Positions 13,601 to 22,523 of a stretch of 64,000 bases of DNA are shown here, piece by piece. Position 1 is the first letter of the stretch, and every line of letters begins with the position of its first letter. Below the pieces are notes generated by a model. The model worked only from the letters and a program-made list of their open reading frames with translations. It did no database searches and was not told the DNA's origin. The position numbers and the translations under genes are program-made. This DNA is from Siphonodentalium dalli (Eukaryota > Mollusca > Scaphopoda > Gadilida > Siphonodentaliidae), in the NCBI GenBank assembly GCA_032622095.1, contig CP136061.1, positions 186,132,369 through 186,196,368 on the forward strand, given 5' to 3'.

Positions 13601-15565
13601 CGGACGCACTGACGGATGCACAGACAATGGACACCAACCCACTGCAATAGCTTAAACTTTACAAAGTAAAGTTGAGCTAAAAAGCACTATGCACTTGCAT
13701 TTCTGTGAGAGGTAAACATTGAGACAAGTTCATTTTGGTTTGGTAATTCTGTAATTAGTACTTTCACGCATATTCATTTGTATCTGGTGTCTTTCTGGTG
13801 AATTTCTACAAAGTTTCTACTTCTTTCTTCATGACATTAGGGATGGTCTCTCAAAACAGTTGAAATTTGTGTTTTTTAATAAAAAAAATAGGTGGTCGCG
13901 GTAGTGTTTGAGAGATGGTCACACATTGAATGTAATATATAGAATAAACCTGTCAGTGAACAGGAAATGCGATCAGAAATGGCAGGGGGTCACTTTTGTT
14001 TCAAGTAAACTAAACATGACCCATGTTTATCACTAATTATAATCAAAGTTTCATAAAAGAAAGATATTTATTACCATATAAAACACTCTAAAGAAGTGTA
14101 TCAGTAATCCCAACATGACACATGCCTCCAGCTGCCTCCAGCAAAAATCTCCCTGATTGCTATTTTAAAAACTTGACAGGTCTGCTACAGATGCAAAGTG
14201 ATCCCTAAATACACGGTTGCATCCTCAATTTGCAAGTCATTCCTAAGCTTTCATGAATAGACTTGTCCCAAAATGCAATAATTTGTTTGATAACTTGATA
14301 TGTATATACACATGTTGACCATTGAGGAGATTAATCTTAATTTCTGACTACTATTGACCTATAAAATATGTATCAAACACGTTATAAACATGTATAGAAA
14401 GACAGTGAACTATGAGTATTTTGGTGATAGCTGTGATAATAATGAATTACAGTACCCAATACATATGGGTAATATTCATGTCTCTGAACCATTAATAGGC
14501 ATTACCTTATTAATTATATTAATCATGACAGCCTTAGAAGAAAGGATATTAGTCATCTATGAGAGATTGAAATGAATCTAAATCTAATAACTAAATCTAC
14601 TTCATCTACTGACTACCAAGTATATTATCTAAAATAGATAGATTTTAATAGATAGAGATATAATAGATAGAGAATTGATAGATCTATAGAGATTTAATAG
14701 ATAGAGATCTGATAGAGATTTGATAGTTAGAGATTTAATAGATAGAGATTTAATAGATCTATAGAGATTTAATAGATAGAGATTTGATAGTTAGAGATTT
14801 AATAGATAGAGATTTGATAGTTAGAGATTTAATAGAGCTATTGTGGCTGACAGAGCACCTGCTACTTGCTAAAAAAAAGGGTAGAAATTGAGGAAATTTT
14901 GGAAACAATGATTGACTTACTTTCACAGCCTTATCCTGACTCATCATCTGAATAATAATCCCAAGATGCATTTAATCATTCAATACATTTATGGATACTC
15001 GCAGGTGAATCGTTACTTCATTCTCATTTGTTTGTAGGGACATTACAGGGTCAAAGTAGGTTAATGCTAACAAGTTGATTCAGTGTGCTTTAGATAGAAG
15101 ACTTGCATGTATGATGCCATTGTCTACCTTGTGAATAAACTTTTAAATAATATTTAATTATTCACAAAATATATAATTAAAAAGAGCAACAATTATAATT
15201 AAGTTCTGCAGAGATTGCCAGAGAAACCATTTTTGTGTCTACATGTATTATTAATTTTGTACAAATATTTAAATTATCTGGTTAGTTTCATTAACCCAAA
15301 CCTGAAGCTAATACCACTATCATACTTCAGAAGCAAGTGTTCTCAAAGTAAAGAACAAATTTCATGACTATTTCAAAGTTCTTAACCCTTCCATGACTGG
15401 AGCTTCCTGAAATTTTGCGAAGACCCTGCACCAATGCATTCTCTTACATATGGGAATCTCCCATATGGAGCCTCACATATATAAGAGAATACATTGGCCT
15501 AACAATATTGACCTTGACCTTGTAAGCCAGTGCAATTTTCTCTTATAAAAATATAAGAGCATGAC

Positions 15566-15602
<37 letters not shown>

Positions 15603-18270
15603 ATGCACTGGCACAGCATCTTTAATGTTGCACTTGTAAGCGCAGCTTCCGTCATGAACATGTTAAAAGAGTTTAGAACAAAATAAATTTAGATGTCGTT
15701 ATTGTAATTATATTGAATGGCAAGTTATTCAATTAACTATTGCACTGTGAATACTGGGAAATTACAGAATAGAGTGATTGTTAAGAGTATTAATCAAATC
15801 TTGAAAAGAAAACTGAATTTTATCTCCAATAACTTAGTTTATTTTAAAAACATTTGGTAACATGTCATTTATATAAGATCAAGTTGAATCCAAAGAAACA
15901 ACGATGCAACTATTTTTTCTTTCAAATTACTGCTTACCTCTCTATTTAAAATACATTGATTGTACCCAAACATAAATACATAACATATACAATATTAGTA
16001 CAATACTACAAACAGTGCAGGTGATCGGGTGCACAAGTTACATAACTTAGACTAAGCCCCTCTCTCCATTAGAAATCATCAAGCCTGCAAATAGCGTGTC
16101 TGTCATTTGCAGAATGAGGTCCCCAGAGGGTGAATTTAGTGATGCTATCCCGCATAGTGGGCTAGCATCACTAAATTCACCCTCTGGAGACCTCATTCTG
16201 CTTAGGCCCTCAACTGATATGGCAGACCTAGGATCAGATTGAAGTTCCCCAGTTGAAGTTGGTGATGTTCACTCATTGGGCACCTCAATTATGAATTTTA
16301 TCTTCTGCAAATTAGGGGATATAGAAACTTCCCAGAAGGGAAAACTAAAAAACAATGTTAATTTGATACTGTAGATCTATACTTCCCAGAAGATGAGGCC
16401 TAAGCAGAATGAGGTCTACAGAGGGTGAATTTGGTGATGCTAGCCCGCTGTGTGGGATAGCATCACTAAATTCACCCTCTGGGGACCTCATTCTGCAAAT
16501 GACAGGCACGCTATTTGCAGGCTTGGAAATCATATCACATATAAATGTTTTTGACCTACCTCTTCTGGGTACCCTGGACTATCTGGTCTTGGTGGTGCCT
16601 TTTCATTATATTCTTTTGTAACATCAATATCCTCTACAGCTTTTTCTTGTCTAAAAGATAGAATCAATTTATTATGAATATCAATTTGCTCTATACTGCT
16701 GGTATGATGGAAGGCTGGAAGCCTCTATTTTCTTAAAACAAACAGACTACCTGATCAAATCAAGTGATAAATAATTTTCTGAGATTGTGATCCGAAAAAT
16801 TATATATACATGTAACACATTGTGAAGATAAAGGAATTTACAAGTTAGTAGAATATTACCACACAGTTCGCAGTATTGTCATCACAAAACATGTATCAAT
16901 TAGAGAGAACAATCAATATATACCAAATAAACCATTATAAATTGTTATAAATTGAGAGGGTAAAATATGTAAAATTACAAATGCTACACATGAAAAGATA
17001 AGTGTTTTTTTGGAAGATTGAAACATGGATTGTATGGAAACAATAGTTGTTTTTTAAAGATAGTATAACTCCTTAACCCTTTCATGACTGGAGCTTCCTG
17101 AAATTCTGTGAAAACAATGTGCCAATGCTTTCTCTTATATATGAGGGTGAATTATATATAAGAGGGTGAATTTGGTGATGCTAGCCCACTGTGCAAGATA
17201 GAATCACTAAATTCACCCTCTGGCCCAGAATGACAGACAAACTATTTGCAGGCTTGCTGGTCATACAAGTCCATGGTGTCATGAAAAAGTAAGCAAAAGT
17301 AACTTGTTCACAAAATAAGGGGTCAGCCATGGCATTTTACTCGAAGATATTATAAAGATTAATCAGCAATATAAAAAAAAAACATTATATCAGAAATGTC
17401 GATCAGCACGATCATAAGGAAATTTGTGTTGAAACTAAGGTTTGTAATTTTTCCTATTCAGACAGTGTAACACATGTGACCACATTCAAATACCTATGTA
17501 CATTTGTTAACCCTGTCATGACCGGAGCTTCCTGAATTTTTGCGAAAAACCTTTGCCGATGCATTCCATAGGGCGCCTTGCACATATAAGAGAATGCATT
17601 GGCCTAACAATATTTATCTTGATCTTGTAAGCCAGTGCATTCTCTTAGATATGCGAGAATCCCTAGGCTATGGGAGACTTGCATATATAAGAGAATGCAT
17701 TGGCGCAGGGTCTTTAATGCTGCACCAGTGCATCTCCCATCATGAAAGGGTTAAACAGTCATTTGTTGAAAGATGATTCCTCAAAATTATTAAATGAGTT
17801 GAAAGAAATGACCCAGATGTCCTTCTTGAGCATAAAGTATATATAGTTTTGGGCATATGTACTGAGCACTGCTCAGAATTGTTCTTCCAAAACGTAACAC
17901 ATATGACATGGAAACATAAAAAAAACATCTATGTATATAAATGTAGAAATAAACATGGTATTCAAGCTATTATTCGTATGCATGGTATTCAAATCGAGCA
18001 TAGCGTTTTTTAAATCAGAACTCACAAAATCTTCATCAGAAGTGCTTGATTATGTGTTGCTAGTCGGAAAGTCATTAGTTTGCTTTTCCCATAGGGATCC
18101 TGTCCAGGTTTATCTGGCCTGTTGATTGGTGGAAGACGAGGGTAGCCATCTGGCCCCAAACCTCCAAGTTTTGTTCTCTTGTGACCAGAGGACTTTTTTC
18201 TCTTTCCCTGCACTTCCTGTATGCCATCGCTGGCTGTGACTTGACCATTCATCCCTCCTATTGCTGCCAT
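1268..18270 (-). CDS. DNAH12: Axonemal inner-arm dynein heavy chain, DNAH12-like (N-terminal part, 8 exons)
   Basis: Spliced minus-strand gene. Coding pieces in order are 18270-18026, 16650-16560, 7399-7222, 6802-6727, 5995-5837, 2744-2661, 2132-2021 and 1613-1268, 1291 nt in all, or about 430 residues. Exon phases chain without conflict (2,0,1,2,2,2,0,1). Conserved stretches are KKCVESAPI, DFDNSMKK, LDFSRPW, GEKLDSFYSNVSTLISNQ and FDPDDQQNLPLLKMELTFDD. They match, in order, the N-terminal tail of animal DNAH12; DNAH7 and DNAH3 are related alternatives. The family is a single-headed inner-arm dynein motor that slides doublet microtubules in motile cilia and sperm tails. Only the tail (stem) is here; linker, AAA ring and stalk lie left of base 1, as family members exceed 3000 residues. 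Dynein identity is certain; the exact paralogue is less so. Confidence 0.92.
2021..2132 (-). CDS. DNAH12: Dynein exon 7
   Basis: The acceptor TTTTTATAG and donor GTTAGG bound 112 nt. Reads SWFPSIINVFADKNNFASVR then GEKLDSFYSNVSTLISNQ. The last 18 residues are nearly invariant in this dynein subfamily. Confidence 0.93.
2661..2744 (-). CDS. DNAH12: Dynein exon 6
   Basis: 84 nt with acceptor CCTAG and donor GTAACA. Reads RSQGPMEFDHLKNNVALDVE then KSEERLMH, equivalent to KGPIDCESLK...NAEEKIMN of DNAH12. Phase 2 on both sides. Confidence 0.88.
3911..5259. mobile_element. pogo/Tigger-like DNA transposon relic, TA-flanked
   Basis: The left end TACAGTCAATCTTTGTTA and the right end (reverse complement TACAGTCAAATTTCGTTA) form terminal inverted repeats on a TA target site. 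Start CAGT and TA duplication fit the Tc1/mariner superfamily, pogo branch. It contains a decayed transposase C-terminus at 4338-4679. At 1.35 kb it is too short to be complete. Confidence 0.65.
4338..4679 (+). pseudogene. Decayed transposase C-terminal fragment (pogo-like)
   Basis: One reading frame of 114 codons starts MSSQNENNIPNEE and is interrupted only by two in-frame TGA codons. It contains an acidic stretch (KDDEDEVIE), then DGLHGCNLV, YLMAEANMANDLMKM and a C-terminal SLITSHFQS. The end resembles the helix pair and I-T-x-F tail of pogo/Tigger DDE transposases. Both TGAs are one transition from CGA arginine codons, consistent with CpG decay. Family assignment is inferred from pattern and from the enclosing TIRs. 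Confidence 0.45.
5455..5740. repeat. Two-copy tandem repeat, ~180 bp
   Basis: TAACAATRTCCTGAAGTTTT and following sequence (AGGATACAAA, GATTTCACAGTTAA) occur twice, starting near 5480 and 5665. It resembles the decayed core of a tandem-repeat transposon of the kind seen at 7900 and 35037. Confidence 0.55.
5837..5995 (-). CDS. DNAH12: Dynein exon 5
   Basis: The acceptor CATTTCAG and donor GTAAGT bound 159 nt. Reads GLDFSRPWHNEFVAHREFIR, then DFLHILHPSMQVVLDM and ILVDCSQC. These align with GLDYSNPWHSSYVQAR and HIIHPTMKMLLDL in the DNAH12 tail. Confidence 0.92.
6284..6674. mobile_element. TTAA-flanked MITE, family B (double hairpin)
   Basis: Bounded by TTAA on both sides. The termini are TTAACCATTTACCCAACA and, inverted, TTAACCCTTTACCCAACA. 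TTAA duplications and a CCC start are typical of piggyBac-type non-autonomous elements. Inside are two long hairpins built from CCAATGCATTCTCTTATATA and its complement, separated by an A/T spacer. A second copy starts at 63751. Confidence 0.75.
6727..6802 (-). CDS. DNAH12: Dynein exon 4
   Basis: 76 nt between acceptor TTTATTCCAG and donor GTATGT. Reads VQHVLVKPVCKGGLDDDDKG then PPQEP, matching VQSVLVKP of DNAH12. The TTAA MITE at 6284-6674 ends about 50 bp past its donor. Confidence 0.88.
7222..7399 (-). CDS. DNAH12: Dynein exon 3
   Basis: The acceptor TTATCAG is followed by FLKKCVESAPITPMQKEW, LQLIPEHLRHG and VVDFDNSMKKSM. These align with KQCVESSPIVPIQQEW and DFENSMKR of DNAH12. The donor is ATGG|GTAAGT. 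A 9.2-kb intron full of mobile elements separates it from exon 2. Confidence 0.92.
7900..8200. repeat. Degenerate two-copy repeat
   Basis: ACCAAATTTCATTYCATTCA followed by AAAGTTATCATC occurs near 7937 and 8100. It is followed by a GGACAGATGGACGGAC-type run common at the ends of tandem-core transposons. Probably a decayed element; it abuts the element starting at 8210. Confidence 0.5.
8210..9473. mobile_element. Non-autonomous DNA transposon, CAGGGTTTC ends, 7-bp duplication
   Basis: The left end CAGGGTTTCCGCTAGGGGTT and the right end (reverse complement CAGCGTTTCTGCTATAGAGG) are flanked by direct repeats ATAATAC (8203-8209, 9474-9480). The same family, inverted, is at 56365-57207, also with a 7-bp duplication. 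CAGGG ends suggest hAT-like, although hAT usually duplicates 8 bp. No transposase is seen. Confidence 0.7.
8713..8873. mobile_element. Near-perfect 161-bp TTAA palindrome (MITE)
   Basis: TTAACCACAGCAGAATTATG reads inward from the left and its complement from the right. The arms are almost perfectly paired around a short centre (GCTCTCCCCGAAAGC). TTAA at both ends fits piggyBac-type insertion. It lies inside the 8210-9473 element, so it inserted later. Confidence 0.75.
9474..12164. other. Dynein intron 2, no gene seen
   Basis: AT-rich intron sequence between two mobile elements. The short open frames here have no splice-site or homology support. Confidence 0.5.
12165..13680 (+). mobile_element. 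Helitron-like element with tandem-repeat core (copy A)
   Basis: The left boundary is near TCCAAAAATGAAACTGGCAA followed by TGACACTGTAGCTCAACTTGG. The right end is a hairpin (AGCTTAAACTTTACAAAG/TAAAGTTGAGCT) ending in CTAA, the CTRR signature of Helitrons. The core (about 12700-13600) is several divergent ~150-bp repeats with CATCTAGAGGTCACC and GATCGGATGAGG. Copy B, inverted, is at 44968-47442. No Rep/helicase is present, so it is non-autonomous. The 5' boundary is approximate. Confidence 0.7.
14636..14835. repeat. AGAGATTTAATAGAT minisatellite
   Basis: About 14 imperfect copies of a 14-15-bp unit (TAGAGATTTAATAGA, with TTTGATAGT variants) in tandem within dynein intron 2. Confidence 0.9.
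15382..15666. mobile_element. TTAA MITE, family A (decayed)
   Basis: Begins TTAACCCTTCCATGACTGG and ends with TCATGAACATGTTAA. The left hairpin (CCAATGCATTCTCTTACATA) is present; the right hairpin is eroded and now contains an (AT)n run at about 15570-15598. Same family as 54392 and 55895. Confidence 0.75.
16081..16525. repeat. Four-armed palindrome (foldback element)
   Basis: Two 130-bp blocks, 16081-16213 and 16397-16525, are inverted copies of each other. Both start or end with AAGCCTGCAAATAGCG. Each block is itself a hairpin with arms AGAGGGTGAATTTRGTGATG / CATCACTAAATTCACCCTCT. A third, partial copy is at 17161-17256. It lies next to dynein exon 2. Confidence 0.85.
16560..16650 (-). CDS. 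DNAH12: Dynein exon 2
   Basis: The acceptor CTTTTAG and donor GTAGGT bound 91 nt. Together with the two bases from exon 1 it reads LQEKAVEDIDVTKEYNEKAP followed by PRPDSPGYPEE, equivalent to the proline-rich LLPPPDYP region of DNAH12. It ends in phase 0. A four-armed palindrome lies only 34 bp beyond its donor side. Confidence 0.82.
17073..17256. mobile_element. Chimeric MITE fragment
   Basis: Starts with the family A left end TTAACCCTTTCATGACTGG and part of its hairpin. It switches near 17150-17165 into the GAGGGTGAATTTGGTGATGC palindrome of the 16081 element and ends at TTTGCAGGCTTG. No family A right end follows. Confidence 0.65.
17507..17754. mobile_element. TTAA MITE, family A
   Basis: The ends are TTAACCCTGTCATGACCGG and CATGAAAGGGTTAA. 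Both hairpins are recognisable, the left one shortened. TTAA on both sides. Confidence 0.8.
18026..18270 (-). CDS. DNAH12: Dynein exon 1 (start codon)
   Basis: Encodes about residues 1-81, starting MAAIGGMNGQ, then a basic patch (GKRKKSSGHKRTK) and LPPINRP, which resembles the LPPI segment of DNAH12 tails. The donor is ATTTT|GTGAGT. Upstream of the ATG there is no stop for several codons, and TTTGCATTTAAG just before it could be a 3' splice site. An upstream non-coding exon or an earlier start therefore cannot be excluded. Confidence 0.8.
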
Positions 18271-18828
18271 CTTAAATGCAAATGGAAATATTGAGTTTAA
18301 AAAAGATTCAATTAAACAGATTTAAACAATACATATAGCCCAACAAATTTAAGATCTCTTTCAAATGTTTACTTTTTTTCTGATGATTCACATGTTTCCA
18401 TGCCTGAGCTATGTCAGGAGGTGGAAAGTTTAGATGGACCTACACAGAAAACTACTTAATTGTTAAGCTAGTACACCACATGAAGGAATCTAATCTACCG
18501 GTATATAAAGACCACATCAAGCATATTGCATAACAATAAAAATGTCAAAAAGATGACTTTAATCATAGTTTCAGAAGGGAAATTTAGCGTTCACAGCAAA
18601 TATGAATACACAATGAGTCGAAATGAATAACTGCCATAAAAAGTACATGATATGAACTAGTACTAATGGCAATTTAATTGAGTGCAATACTGCTTCAAGA
18701 ACCTCATTAAATTAAGATTATGTAGTGCCAGCCTTCACAATCGTTATTCTACCATGTTGCTCAGCCAAACGTAGGGCTGTAAATATACACTTTGTCAGGA
18801 TACGATACGTATCACGATACATGATCCG

Positions 18829-19010
18829 ATAAATATGTGTTATATACACAATGTGTTTGTATCGATTCATGTATCGCGACAAGGCTAGTTTTCGTGGCCA
18901 TATAGCGACAAGGCGACCTTAGTCGCCGAGTCGCTATATGGCCACGAAAACTAGCCGAGTCGCGATACATGAATCGTTACAAACACATTGCATATGTAAC
19001 ACATTTATCT
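18829..19010. repeat. Palindrome (foldback), ~180 bp
   Basis: The arms GATAAATATGTGTTATA...GCTAGTTTTCGTGGCCATAT and their complement meet at CGACCTTAGTCG. The inner 140 bp pairs nearly perfectly. It lies about 560 bp upstream of the dynein start codon. Confidence 0.85.
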
Positions 19011-19389
19011 ACCATTGGTGTGACAGAATCCACCGCACAAATAATATTTTAGGAGTTTCTTAAATGCCAAAACTGTTGAATTTGTGTCCGACGATTACCT
19101 TTTTTGAGTAAATTCTCCCAACCTGCAAAGGTGTCTGTGTCACACGATTAGCTCGCTTTGCTAAAGTCTCACAACCTGCAAGTTCACGCGAATATGCCTA
19201 ACGGAAATTGTATTCAATGGACACAATATCTTACACATGCATGTGTTATATGATTTATAATAAATACTGAACAAATACATATTAATTAGTTTCTTTGTGA
19301 TATGTAATACCATATAATACCCATGATGGTAGGCAATCAAATAATGTTAAAACCTTGGAACTATTTGTTTATAGTATGCAAGAATATTT

Positions 19390-20170
19390 TATACACCCTT
19401 TTGAAAAAAAGGTTGTATTATGTAATCAGTATGTCCATCCGTCCGTCTGTCCATCCATCTGTTAACATTTTTTAATATGGGTTCCGTCCAATTATTTTTA
19501 CATGAGTTACAGCCCTTATTCTACTTAGAATTTTACCGTCTGTTAACATTTTTGGTTTCCGAGCGATAAAGTCCAGTTTGGATAATTTGATCTGAACTAA
19601 AGTTGGTATGTGTATTTCCCAGCTAAAGATACAGGCCAAGTTCGAATATGGGTTCTGTGCAATTATTTTTACATGAGTTACGGCCCTTTTTCGACTTAGA
19701 ATTTGACCGTCAGTTAACATTTTTGGTTTCCGACCGATAACTCCAGTTAAAATTGTTTGATCTGAACCAAAGTTGGTATGTGTATTCCCCAGTTAACGAT
19801 ACAGGCCAAATTCAAATATGGGTTCCGTCCAATAATTATTACATGAGTTGCGGCCCTTTTTCTACTTAGAATTTGACCAAATGGTTTCCGACCGATAACT
19901 CCAGTTTTGATTAATTGATCTGAACCAAAGCTGGTATGTGTATTTCCCACCTAAAACTACAGGCCAAGTCCGAATATAGGTTCTGTCTATTTATTTTCAC
20001 ATGAGCTATGGCCATTTTTCGACTTGGAATTTTACCACATTTTGGCATTGAAGTTAGGGGTATATTAGTTATTTTTCAAATGTAAGCTCAAATTATTATT
20101 TTATTTTGCGGTACTAGTAGTACAATTAGAAATGGCCGAAGGGCTTATTTGCCACGCCCTAGCGATGCTC
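19390..20170. mobile_element. Tandem-core non-autonomous element
   Basis: Three to four ~170-bp direct repeats with TTTCCGACCGATAACTCCAG, CAAAGTTGGTATGTGTATT and GGCCCTTTTTCTACTTAGAA. A CCATCCGTCCGTCTGTCC run precedes them and GGGCTTATTTGCCACGCCC follows. The architecture resembles that of the 35037 element. Class uncertain. Confidence 0.55.
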
Positions 20171-20344
20171 TTGTTAGTATACGTATATTCTCAACAGTGT
20201 TCACCCCAGCATATTCATTGAAGTATATTACAAGAACTAACTAAAATTACCAAAATGCATGACCAGGTAATATTAGAAGTATACTATAATAGCTAAATCA
20301 AATTGGGTGGTGGAGTATCTACACGATCTGTTCGCAATAGTTTG

Positions 20345-20712
20345 CAGTTTTGACAGGGAACCTTATTAAGTCGAAAAAATTACGCAGAGATTTCTTATTT
20401 ATTAGCTGTTCCTTAATAATATATACGTACTTCACTGTACATGAACGTCCAAACTCGAAATTTCCCAATTTAAGTGACTTTGTGAGCGATTTTGCTTTTT
20501 ACGTCGCTTACAATAATGGAATTTCTTCTGGGTAATTAATTCAATGTTTATTCCAATATCGGCTCACAAAAGTCACAGAAAAGCATGCAATTTCCAGTTG
20601 GGAACTTCACCTACAGTGAAGTACATTAATATATCAAGGAACAGGTAATAAATAAGAAATATTTTCCCTGCGTTATTTTTTTGACTTTATAAGGTTCCCC
20701 TGTGAAAACGTA
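20345..20712. repeat. Foldback element, ~370 bp
   Basis: The left arm ACAGGGAACCTTATTAAGTC...TTTCTTATTTATTA...TGTTCCTTAATA and the right arm are inverted counterparts with about 120-bp arms. The loop contains AAGTGACTTTGTGAGCGA. Confidence 0.75.
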
Positions 20713-20827
20713 AAAAAGTTCCCAGGTATATGATCTCTACGGGCGTTAGCCAGAGTAGAGATTCATGGCATGATCTACTTTCCTGTATGTCTTGCAGGCT
20801 GGCAATTATTTGCAAATGCGTAGAAGC

Positions 20828-21483
20828 ATATAAAGCCTTATATTACATACAGTGTAATAACATGATGGACTTAGAACTATCAAGTCTGTAATATTTATTA
20901 TATCATCTCAAGTGCAGTTCGATTCTCAAATCCTAATTTTTATTGGTTTAAAAGACCATTTAAAGTGATAAACAATCCACGGATGCGGGGGTGATGCACT
21001 TGATCAGGAATTCTATTTACTAATTGAGTCTAAATTCTGCGCCATCACAAACACAATTAGATTACTAGTAATGACAGAAATTCAAAAATAAACTTGTTCT
21101 ACTGCAGACATGTTTATTACTAATAATAACTTATAGTAGGCCTACAATCTTTGAAATCACAGTGCTACGGAAAGAGAACGGAGAAATTCACTGCCAAATT
21201 GTAAAAAAAAAAATCAGATTCCCGATCGAGTGTCAGTGCACATGCATGTTTTCCTGCTGCATCTGCAGTGGAATGTTTCATTGTTTCAATGTTTGACATT
21301 TCGGATAATAAATCCGAAATTTAAAATTTAAACGTATAATTTAATTACTTTATTTTAAAATTTGGATTTGAGAACTGAACTGCACGTCTGCAGTTGAGAA
21401 GATAGAATATATATTACATGACAGAAGTGTAGCATGAAAACACTGTATCATGTATGTAATATTAGGCTTTATAATATAAGCTT
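20828..21483. repeat. Foldback element with ~120-bp arms
   Basis: The left arm ATATAAAGCCTTATATTACA to ATTCTCAAATCC matches the inverse of 21365-21483 (TGTAATATTAGGCTTTATAA at the outer end). The loop is about 400 bp and has no ORF. Confidence 0.75.
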
Positions 21484-21589
21484 CAAGTTCCACCGCACAT
21501 TTAAAATTAGACAAATATTTGCCACACTGACAGAGATTGGCGATTCTGGAATTTAACAGACATACTGGTCACACTCACAAGATGGCTAA

Positions 21590-22027
21590 GGGGCAGGTGT
21601 CGGCTGTAAGTGTAAACACTCAGTGCTTAAATTAATAAAACCAAAAAAGGTGGGCAGAAAAGTCCGAGTCAAGAAATTTGCAGAATTCAGTGCATCTAAC
21701 ATAGTCTCAAAACAGGAATGTAATAATTCGCTGTCCTACGAGCCACTGGTGACGCACTCCGCTGAATACTCAAACTCATTCTTCCCACGGACAATTATTC
21801 ACAATTCAGTGGAACATTCTAAACGTCAAACGATATGGACGCAAGCGAAATTCAAAATAAAACAATTAAAGAACATAATTCTCTCTCTCCCGGCGTTCTA
21901 CACATCCGCGAGGATCATACGCGGTACATTATCCAGATCCAGACATAATCATGTCATGATTGATGATAATCATGTCATGATTGATAATGATACTAATGAT
22001 AGTGTTTACGTTCAACTTGATTCTTGA
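21590..22027 (+). CDS. Possible small lineage-specific gene or exon
   Basis: An open frame of about 145 codons without an in-frame ATG near its start. It is lysine-rich at first (LKLIKPKKVGRKVRVKKFAE) and ends in a short repeat (HVMIDDNHVMIDND). An AATAAA follows at about 22100. An ATG at 21582 is in another frame, so a splice or frameshift would be needed. I do not recognise a family; chance or a decayed gene are both possible. Confidence 0.25.
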   Translation, partial: GAGVGCKCKHSVLKLIKPKKVGRKVRVKKFAEFSASNIVSKQECNNSLSYEPLVTHSAEYSNSFFPRTIIHNSVEHSKRQTIWTQAKFKIKQLKNIILSLPAFYTSARIIRGTLSRSRHNHVMIDDNHVMIDNDTNDSVYVQLDS

Positions 22028-22215
22028 ACTATGTTCGCAAGAGTCTTCAATCAACATAATGAAGTTGGCGATGCATCGTATAGAGATAGATAGATAAATT
22101 AAATAAACTTACTTAAACTCACACTCATGTCATGAGACTGAAGCGCCTCAAAATTCTCAATTTATAATTTTATTAATTAATTTTTAATTTAAAACAACTA
22201 TAATTTGGAACTAAA

Positions 22216-22419
22216 TTAAAAAAGATAAAGTAAGATGATTAAACCTTTGGCAGGATGGAATGATTCTTTGATCAAAGTATATAGATGATTTACACCAGCA
22301 TGCAAAATTAAACGATATTCATCCTTCACATAAATGGTTCCGTTCACTCTGTTGTCATGGACATTAACAACTTTCTTGACGGAAGTATAGCCATAGATGC
22401 CGAAAATGTTATCCTTCAT
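22216..22419 (-). CDS. Possible 67-residue ORF
   Basis: Starts MKDNIFGIYGYTSVKKVVNV and has an AATAAA about 40 bp past its stop. It is convergent with the ORF at 21590-22027. The composition looks protein-like, but there is no family match that I recognise and no splice support. Confidence 0.2.
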   Translation of the reverse strand: MKDNIFGIYGYTSVKKVVNVHDNRVNGTIYVKDEYRLILHAGVNHLYTLIKESFHPAKGLIILLYLF

Positions 22420-22523
22420 TTGATTGGTCTATATAATTTGGTCAATATTATCTAAAAACATGGAATGTTTCAGGGAAAAAATGGAACGAACCACGCTATC
22501 TATCTATAGGTATCTCATAACCT

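Noticed and set aside
16345-16621. Mirror-image ORFs on both strands (PEGEFSDA / EGEFGDAS)
   Set aside because: They are translations of the four-armed palindrome, so similarity between strands is automatic.
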